11,139 nucleotides of DNA, taken from positions 1 through 11,139 of the forward strand of contig DIVI01000007.1 of assembly GCA_002423305.1 (NCBI GenBank), in the 5' to 3' direction. This DNA is from Methylococcus sp. UBA6136 (lineage in GTDB: Bacteria; Pseudomonadota; Gammaproteobacteria; Methylococcales; Methylococcaceae). The notes under the pieces were generated by a model. The model saw only the letters and a list, made by a program, of their open reading frames with translations, did not search any database and was not told where the DNA came from. Both the position numbers and the translations under genes were made by a program. This document shows, one piece after another, positions 7,317 to 11,139 of this stretch (position 1 is its first letter; each line of letters opens with the position of its first letter).

Positions 7317-7329
7317 AGGAGGGTTCACA

Positions 7330-7452
7330 ATGCTGCCTCCCAAGAGCCTCGTTTCAGACGCACAGCCGAATATATTCCATTTGCCACATCACCCCCTTAT
7401 ACTACGGAAAGGTGAAAACCAGCTTCCAGCCTTTCGGGGCCATAACCACTAA
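7330..7452 (+). CDS. Possible 40-codon small ORF with a perfect Shine-Dalgarno
   Basis: ATG at 7330-7332 is preceded by AGGAGGG (7317-7323), near-perfect complementarity to the 16S rRNA tail at a 7-nt spacing. The frame runs 40 codons to a TAA at 7450-7452, starting MLPPKSLVSD and ending AFRGHNH; it is proline- and histidine-rich, with no membrane segment or signal peptide and no family I recognise. It begins right after the uvrD-HAD terminator and stops 24 nt before the GTG of the next gene, so it could be a leader peptide for that gene. GGAGG (7318-7322) can pair with CCTCC (7336-7340), burying the ribosome site. No clear promoter precedes it, so expression is doubtful. Confidence 0.25.
   Translation: MLPPKSLVSDAQPNIFHLPHHPLILRKGENQLPAFRGHNH
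7375..7403 (+). promoter_or_regulatory. Weak candidate promoter for the TGVxxYV-repeat gene
   Basis: TATACT (7398-7403) is a good -10 match, but the -35 position 17 bp upstream (TTCCAT, 7375-7380) is poor. A transcript would start near 7410, giving a leader of about 67 nt. The gene must have its own promoter, as a terminator lies upstream, but this specific site is tentative. Confidence 0.3.
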
Positions 7453-7476
7453 AACTAACCTTCAGAGGGGAAAGAC

Positions 7477-8157
7477 GTGAAAGTCCATAATCTGACGAAA
7501 AGTGTCCTCGTAGCCTTGTTGGTCGCCAGTCCGTTGGTTGGCGCTGAGACACAGTATCCAGCCGCCGACTTCCAGCCTGAAATCATCAAGCAGGATGCCG
7601 AGTTGATTTCCAAGCATGCCGAAGCTGGCAAGACTCAAGCCGCATCAGACACCAAACCAGCTGCTGCCACTGTCAGCAAATCCGAATCCAAGACTGAAGC
7701 CACGCCTGCCCCGGTCGCCTCAGCTAAAAAGACCGAAGAAGATTCGAACCTGCCGATGATCTTGGGTGCTGCCGTAGCTGCCGCAGCGGCGTTCTGGTTT
7801 CTCCGGAAGGGGAAGAGCGCACCCGCTGACGCGTCTTACGTGGCAAGTGCTCCCGCTGCCAAGACCGGAACTACCGGTGTGGAGAGATACGTGAGCAACC
7901 AGGCGGCTTCCATCGACAGCAATGCAACTGGTGTAGCCCGCTATGTTGCATCAATGGCTGAGTCCGCACCGGCAAAACCACAAACTGGCGTAGCCAAGTA
8001 TGTCGTGTCCCTAGCAGCCACAGAGAGCACTGCTGGTTCCAGCACCAAGCAGCCGACGGGTGTAGAAAAGTATGTAGCCAATTTGCCTGAAGCCACCAAG
8101 CCGGCGGGCGAAACTGGCGTTGCCAGATACCTGAAAAGCCAAGGAATTGCAGCCTGA
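7477..8157 (+). CDS. Predicted membrane-anchored protein with five TGVxxYV repeats, function unknown
   Basis: A 226-residue protein I cannot assign to a named family. Layout: signal peptide-like start (K2, K8, then hydrophobic VLVALLVASPLVGA, likely cleavage after A23); a low-complexity stretch rich in Ala, Lys, Thr, Ser, Glu and Pro (about 35-90); an alanine-rich membrane helix (92-109, starting LPMILGAA) closed by the basic RKGK; and a C-terminal region with five copies of T-G-V-x-[RK]-Y-[VL] at 133-139, 151-157, 170-176, 194-200 and 213-219, the last one almost at the C-terminus. If the signal peptide and the helix act as usual, residues 24-91 are periplasmic and the repeats cytoplasmic. 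The GTG start has GAGGGG 7-9 nt upstream. It lies 227 bp ahead of hps-phi on the same strand, but hps has its own promoter. Protein architecture suggests a scaffold or envelope anchor; that is inference. Confidence 0.85.
   Translation: MKVHNLTKSVLVALLVASPLVGAETQYPAADFQPEIIKQDAELISKHAEAGKTQAASDTKPAAATVSKSESKTEATPAPVASAKKTEEDSNLPMILGAAVAAAAAFWFLRKGKSAPADASYVASAPAAKTGTTGVERYVSNQAASIDSNATGVARYVASMAESAPAKPQTGVAKYVVSLAATESTAGSSTKQPTGVEKYVANLPEATKPAGETGVARYLKSQGIAA
7873..8133 (+). repeat. Five-copy TGV-x-[RK]-Y-[VL] protein motif within the membrane-anchored protein
   Basis: The motif begins at 7873, 7927, 7984, 8056 and 8113, that is 18, 19, 24 and 19 codons apart. The Thr-Gly-Val and Tyr are invariant, the fifth residue is always Arg or Lys, and the linkers are Ala/Ser/Thr/Pro-rich. 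Codon choice differs between copies (for example ACC-GGT-GTG, ACT-GGT-GTA and ACG-GGT-GTA), which shows these are not a recent tandem DNA duplication but are kept at protein level. Confidence 0.85.
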
Positions 8158-8220
8158 ATATAGCTGTCACGGCCACCTGTCAGCTTAGAGCAAACTTCAT
8201 CAGTCACGGGTTCGCATCAT

Positions 8221-8246
8221 CCTCGCCATCATTGAGATGGCGTAGG
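8221..8246 (+). other. Hairpin downstream of the TGVxxYV-repeat gene
   Basis: CGCCATC (8224-8230) and GATGGCG (8236-8242) form a perfect 7-bp stem with an ATTGA loop, extended by CCT/AGG with one bulged T. It lies 64 nt past the stop. No T-tract follows, so it is not a typical terminator; it may stabilise the 3' end of the transcript or pause polymerase ahead of the hps promoter. Confidence 0.45.
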
Positions 8247-8282
8247 TGTGACTCGCTTCTTATGAATCGACAAAAACGTGTG

Positions 8283-8311
8283 TTGACATCTTTCGGCCTT
8301 GTGCCTTAAAT
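8283..8311 (+). promoter_or_regulatory. Sigma70-type promoter of the hps-phi operon
   Basis: A consensus -35 TTGACA (8283-8288), exactly 17 bp of spacer, and a -10 TTAAAT (8306-8311, four of six). The expected start is near 8318, giving a leader of about 67 nt. A perfect -35 fits the high expression that RuMP enzymes usually need. Confidence 0.75.
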
Positions 8312-8321
8312 TCGAGAACAG

Positions 8322-8338
8322 TGCATTTCGGAAATGCA
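8322..8338 (+). promoter_or_regulatory. Stem-loop at the 5' end of the hps-phi mRNA
   Basis: TGCATTT (8322-8328) and AAATGCA (8332-8338) form a 7-bp inverted repeat around CGG, starting only a few nt after the predicted transcription start. It could be a 5' mRNA-stabilising hairpin or a palindromic operator. It is too small for a recognised riboswitch, and it does not cover the GGAG ribosome site at 8374-8377. Confidence 0.5.
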
Positions 8339-8384
8339 TCGCACGCGAGCTATCAATTAACCATAAAACAATCGGAGAGATAAC

Positions 8385-9026
8385 ATGGCAAGACCATTAA
8401 TTCAGTTGGCTCTGGACTCCTTAGACAACGCCACCACCTTCAAGCTCGCTACCCTGGCGGCACCTTACGTCGACATCCTTGAAATCGGCACTCCGAACAT
8501 CAAGGCAAATGGTCTTCCGCTGGTACGTGAACTGAAGAAAAAGTTCCCGAACAAACTCTTGCTGGTTGACCTGAAGACCATGGATGCAGGCGAATACGAA
8601 GCATCCCCCTTCTTCGAAGCCGGTGCCGACATTGTGACCGTGCTGGGCGTCTCCGGCCTCCCAACCATTGCTGGCGTCATCAAGGCAGCCAACAAGTACA
8701 ACGCCGAAGTTCAGGTTGACCTGATCAACGTTCCTGACAAGGCTGCTTGTGCACGTGCTGCAGCACAAGCCGGCGCGCAGATTATTGGCGTCCACACCGG
8801 CCTTGATGCTCAAGCCGCCGGCCAAACCCCGTTTGCAGACCTGCAACTGGTAGCTAAGCTTGGCCTTCCGGTCCGTATCTCGGTTGCGGGCGGTATCAAG
8901 CAATCCACTGCACAGCAGGTTGCCCGCTCGGGAGCCGGCATCGTTGTGGTAGGCGCAGCAATCTACGGTGCTCCTTCACCCGCAGATTCAGCACGCGAAA
9001 TCCGCGAACTGATCGAGGCCGCATAA
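8385..9026 (+). CDS. hxlA: 3-hexulose-6-phosphate synthase (HPS)
   Basis: Cytoplasmic aldolase that condenses formaldehyde with D-ribulose 5-phosphate to 3-hexulose 6-phosphate, the carbon-fixing step of the RuMP pathway. The product has 213 residues (family about 210) and is a TIM barrel of the orotidine-5'-phosphate decarboxylase superfamily. Visible active-site motifs are LALD (Asp11), EIGTP (Glu33), DLKTMD (Asp62, Lys64, Asp67), GVHTGLD (His137) and the phosphate-binding VAGGI (167-171) and VVVGAAIYG (187-195). KGPDC of ascorbate metabolism is a close relative, but adjacency to a hexuloisomerase gene makes HPS far more likely. It has a GGAG Shine-Dalgarno 7 nt before the ATG and its own strong promoter, and is followed after a single base by phi. 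Also called hps or rmpA in methylotrophs. Confidence 0.95.
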   Translation: MARPLIQLALDSLDNATTFKLATLAAPYVDILEIGTPNIKANGLPLVRELKKKFPNKLLLVDLKTMDAGEYEASPFFEAGADIVTVLGVSGLPTIAGVIKAANKYNAEVQVDLINVPDKAACARAAAQAGAQIIGVHTGLDAQAAGQTPFADLQLVAKLGLPVRISVAGGIKQSTAQQVARSGAGIVVVGAAIYGAPSPADSAREIRELIEAA

Positions 9027-9027
9027 C

Positions 9028-9564
9028 ATGGGCCATCGTCGACTCATCATAGACAAAATCACGGGCATCCTTGATGCCACTGATGTCAGCTATGATAAAC
9101 AGTTGACTACCATGGTTGACAAGGCGTCTCGCATATTTATTGCGGGCGCCGGTCGCTCTGCCCTTGTCGCAAGATTTTTTGCAATGCGGCTTATGCATGG
9201 TGGTTACGATGTTTTTGTCGTAGGCGAAATTGTCACACCGAGCCTCAAGAAGGGAGACCTTCTTATAGTCATCTCGGGTTCCGGTGAGACAGAAACTATG
9301 ATCGCCTTCGCCAAACGGGCCAAGGATCTGGGCGCTGAAATCGTACTGATTTCCTCCAGAACGAGCTCTACCTTGGCTGACATGTCCAATTCAGTGATTC
9401 CGATCGGAAATCCAGACATGTATGGCAAGGTGGTGGGCATGCCCATGGGAACAGTCTTCGAGCTGTCCACCCTCATTTTCCTGGAAGCTACCATTTCTCA
9501 CATTATTCATGAGAAAGGTATCGCGGAAGAAGAAATGCGGGCACGACACGCAAACCTCGAATAA
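9028..9564 (+). CDS. hxlB: 6-phospho-3-hexuloisomerase (PHI)
   Basis: Isomerises 3-hexulose 6-phosphate from HPS to fructose 6-phosphate, completing formaldehyde fixation. The 178-residue protein is a single SIS (sugar isomerase) domain, usual size about 175-190. Features: the Rossmann-like start IFIAGAGRSALVA (36-48), the phosphate-binding SGSGET (83-88), the ISSRTSSTLA segment (109-118), and the family-typical PMGTVFE (139-145) and HEKGI (161-165) near the C-terminus. The ATG begins one base after the hps stop, with GAGG (9014-9017) inside the end of hps as Shine-Dalgarno, so the two are co-transcribed and translationally coupled in near-equal amounts. An intrinsic terminator follows 22 nt after the stop. 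Known as phi or rmpB in methylotrophs. Confidence 0.95.
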   Translation: MGHRRLIIDKITGILDATDVSYDKQLTTMVDKASRIFIAGAGRSALVARFFAMRLMHGGYDVFVVGEIVTPSLKKGDLLIVISGSGETETMIAFAKRAKDLGAEIVLISSRTSSTLADMSNSVIPIGNPDMYGKVVGMPMGTVFELSTLIFLEATISHIIHEKGIAEEEMRARHANLE

Positions 9565-9585
9565 TCTACGAATAATTATCCAACC

Positions 9586-9624
9586 AAAAAAACCCGGCTC
9601 CAAAAGATTGGAGTCGGGTTTTTT
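9586..9624 (+). terminator. Intrinsic terminator of hps-phi (potentially bidirectional)
   Basis: Stem CCCGGCTCCA (9593-9602) with TGGAGTCGGG (9609-9618), one G-U pair, loop AAAGAT, followed by six Ts (9619-9624). Seven As precede the stem, so on the minus strand it also has a T-tract and could stop read-through from fba. Confidence 0.92.
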
Positions 9625-9745
9625 ATGTCCGTCACTATCTCAATTATTCAAAGGCCGCCTCAAAGCGATCAACACGGAAACACAAGGCTCCGGCCGGCCC
9701 AAGCGACCAACGGCCAAGACAGGTTTAATCCTTGAATCAATGCAC

Positions 9746-9783
9746 AAAAAAAGCGGGCTAGGCACCTAAATGCCTAGCCCGCT
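9746..9783 (-). terminator. Intrinsic terminator of the tkt-fba operon
   Basis: Perfect 13-bp stem, AGCGGGCTAGGCA (9752-9764) with TGCCTAGCCCGCT (9771-9783), six-nt loop. On the minus strand it ends in a run of seven Ts (A-run 9746-9752 on the plus strand), 26 nt downstream of the fba stop. Confidence 0.92.
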
Positions 9784-9809
9784 CTGTTCACGGAACTAAC
9801 CTGAATGCG

Positions 9810-10844
9810 TTATTTGATGATCGGATCCAGCTTTCCGGCCGCGTATAGATCAGTCATTTGAGCCAGGCTCAGCGGCTTGATTTTTGCCGCGTTGCCCGCC
9901 GTACCGAATGCTTCGTAACGGTCCTTACAGATCTGCTTCATTCCTTGAGTCGCAGCAGCAAGGAACTTGCGTGGGTCAAATTCCTTTTTATTTTCAGCAA
10001 AAAATTTGCGCATCGCACCGGTCGAAGCCATGCGCAGGTCGGTGTCAATGTTGACCTTGCGCACACCGTGCTTGATGCCTTCGACGATTTCCTCGACGGG
10101 AACGCCGTAGGTCTCGCCCATGTCGCCGCCGTACTCGTTGATGATCTTCAGCCAGTCCTGCGGGACGGAAGAAGAACCATGCATCACCAGATGGGTGTTA
10201 GGGATGCGGGCATGGATAGCCTTGACGCGATCAATGGCCAAGATGTCGCCGGTCGGCGGACGGGTGAACTTGTAGGCGCCGTGGGAGGTACCGATGGCGA
10301 TGGCTAGCGCGTCGACCTTGGTCTTCTTGACGAAGTCAGCGGCTTCCTCAGGATCGGTCAGCAGCATGGAATGATCCAGGTTGCTGCCGCCGTGCTCCAG
10401 GGAGCCCAGGCAACCCAGTTCGCCTTCGACGGAAACGCCGCAGGCATGAGCCAGCTCGGCCACCTTGGCGGTGACCTCGACGTTATACTCGTAGGAGGCC
10501 GGTGTCTTGGCGTCTTCCTGAAGTGAGCCGTCCATCATGACCGAGCTGAAGCCGCTCTGGATCGAGCGGAAGCAAACGGCCGGCGAGGCGCCATGATCCT
10601 GGTGCACACAGATCGGAATCTCCGGATAGGATTCCAGAGCGGCGAAGACCAGATGACGCAGGAAAGGCTCACCCGCGTACTTGCGGGCGCCGGCGGAGAT
10701 CTGGATCAGGGCAGGGCTGTCGGTTTCCTTGGCGGCTTCCATGATTGCATGAAGCTGCTCGAGGTTGTTGACGTTGAAGGACGGTACGCCGTAATTGTGT
10801 TCGGCTGCGTGATCCAGCAACTGACGAAGTGAAATGAGCGCCAT
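9810..10844 (-). CDS. fba: Fructose-bisphosphate aldolase, class II (Calvin-cycle-type subfamily)
   Basis: Zinc-dependent aldolase interconverting fructose 1,6-bisphosphate with dihydroxyacetone phosphate and glyceraldehyde 3-phosphate; the same subfamily often also makes sedoheptulose 1,7-bisphosphate. In a RuMP organism it is needed in the cleavage and rearrangement phase that regenerates ribulose 5-phosphate. The 344-residue length and the start MALISLRQLLDHAAEHNYGVPSFN are typical of the Calvin-cycle subtype (CbbA/Fba). Active-site residues: HQDHG with Asp83 and zinc-ligand His84, the EGELG segment (140-144), SHG with His188, MHGSSS with His222, and NIDTD (265-269). The ATG at 10842-10844 has GAGAGGAA upstream. 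It lies 70 nt after tkt on the same strand. G+C and synonymous-site G/C are visibly higher here than in the surrounding genes. Confidence 0.96.
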   Translation of the reverse strand: MALISLRQLLDHAAEHNYGVPSFNVNNLEQLHAIMEAAKETDSPALIQISAGARKYAGEPFLRHLVFAALESYPEIPICVHQDHGASPAVCFRSIQSGFSSVMMDGSLQEDAKTPASYEYNVEVTAKVAELAHACGVSVEGELGCLGSLEHGGSNLDHSMLLTDPEEAADFVKKTKVDALAIAIGTSHGAYKFTRPPTGDILAIDRVKAIHARIPNTHLVMHGSSSVPQDWLKIINEYGGDMGETYGVPVEEIVEGIKHGVRKVNIDTDLRMASTGAMRKFFAENKKEFDPRKFLAAATQGMKQICKDRYEAFGTAGNAAKIKPLSLAQMTDLYAAGKLDPIIK

Positions 10845-10877
10845 GTAGGTTCCTCTCGTTACGTTTCACAATTCCGC

Positions 10878-10899
10878 GGCGGTTTCGGGCGAACCCGCC
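10878..10899 (-). other. Intercistronic hairpin between tkt and fba
   Basis: On the mRNA strand GGCGG-g-TT and AA-a-CCGCC can pair with a six-nt loop and one mismatch; alternatively CGGG-TTCG-CCCG forms a short stem with a UUCG loop. The two folds overlap. There is no T-tract, so a terminator is unlikely; an mRNA-processing or differential-stability element is possible. Confidence 0.4.
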
Positions 10900-10914
10900 G
10901 GGGAACACGGATTA

Positions 10915-11139
10915 TCAGAACAGCCCTTCGACTGCCTTGACGACATTCTCGACGGTGAAGCCGAACTCCTTGAAAAGTTCGCCAGCCGGAGCGGACTCGC
11001 CGAAGCGATCCAGACCAACGATCTTGCCACCAAAGCCGACATACTTGTACCAGCCGTCGGTGACCCCCGCCTCGACCGCGACACGACGGGTGACGGAAGG
11101 CGGCAGGACGGAATCCTTGTAAGCCTGGCTCTGGGCCTC
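10915..11139 (-). CDS. tkt: Transketolase, C-terminal part (runs off the right edge)
   Basis: The last 74 codons and TGA stop of a thiamine-diphosphate-dependent transketolase, which moves two-carbon units between ketose and aldose phosphates in the pentose-phosphate and RuMP rearrangements. The visible part belongs to the C-terminal domain: VTRRVAVEAGVTDGWYKYVG, followed by IVGLDRFGESAPAGELFKEF and the terminal FTVENVVKAVE, all closely resembling proteobacterial transketolases. The catalytic and cofactor-binding domains are outside the window, so integrity cannot be judged. It is followed by fba after about 70 nt, and the pair probably forms one transcript. Confidence 0.95.
   Translation of the reverse strand, partial: EAQSQAYKDSVLPPSVTRRVAVEAGVTDGWYKYVGFGGKIVGLDRFGESAPAGELFKEFGFTVENVVKAVEGLF

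Noticed and set aside
7568..7830. LPxTG-type sorting signal in the TGVxxYV protein (LPMILG before a hydrophobic stretch and basic residues)
   Set aside because: The motif is internal, with more than 110 residues after the membrane helix, lacks the LPxTG threonine and glycine, and sortase anchoring is not expected in such a Gram-negative organism.
8158..8280. Intrinsic terminator for the TGVxxYV-repeat gene
   Set aside because: The hairpin at 8221-8246 is good, but no T-tract follows; I listed it only as a hairpin.
8421..8903. 160-codon open frame on the minus strand inside hps
   Set aside because: It is fully antisense to a strongly supported enzyme gene, has no ribosome site and shows no recognisable protein features.

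Overview
The window looks like a chromosomal segment of a methylotrophic gammaproteobacterium, most probably a type I methanotroph (Methylococcales-like). Three things point there: adjacent genes for 3-hexulose-6-phosphate synthase and 6-phospho-3-hexuloisomerase (the two diagnostic enzymes of the ribulose monophosphate, RuMP, pathway of formaldehyde fixation), a class II fructose-bisphosphate aldolase next to transketolase, and cell-division and UvrD proteins that resemble those of gamma/betaproteobacteria. A methylotrophic betaproteobacterium cannot be excluded from the sequence alone. Nothing in the window is a phage, transposon or CRISPR array.

Left part (1-3763, minus strand): the head of the division and cell wall (dcw) cluster, mraZ-rsmH-ftsL-ftsI-murE, tightly packed with overlapping or near-abutting genes; murE runs off the left edge. 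A good sigma70-type promoter (3735-3763) precedes mraZ, and between it and the mraZ start lie four TGG boxes spaced exactly 10 bp apart, the expected MraZ autoregulatory operator. Upstream is a gene-free stretch (3764-4125) with several hairpins but no recognised RNA.

Middle (4126-7316): a small DUF2892-type membrane protein (minus strand) is divergent from uvrD (DNA helicase II). uvrD is followed after 11 nt by a HAD phosphatase resembling E. coli YieH (6-phosphogluconate phosphatase), and that pair ends in an intrinsic terminator.

Right part (7317-11139): a possible 40-codon small ORF with a perfect Shine-Dalgarno; a predicted membrane-anchored protein with five copies of a TGVxxYV motif, for which I recognise no named family; then a strong promoter and the hps-phi operon (formaldehyde + ribulose 5-phosphate to hexulose 6-phosphate to fructose 6-phosphate). 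Facing it, on the minus strand, is tkt (partial)-fba, which provides the cleavage and rearrangement reactions that regenerate ribulose 5-phosphate. The two convergent operons are separated by two intrinsic terminators. The fba/tkt stretch is visibly richer in G+C than the rest.

Most of the window is well-understood core metabolism and housekeeping. The least explained items are the TGVxxYV-repeat membrane protein beside the RuMP operon, the structured gene-free stretch upstream of mraZ, and the small ORF at 7330-7452.
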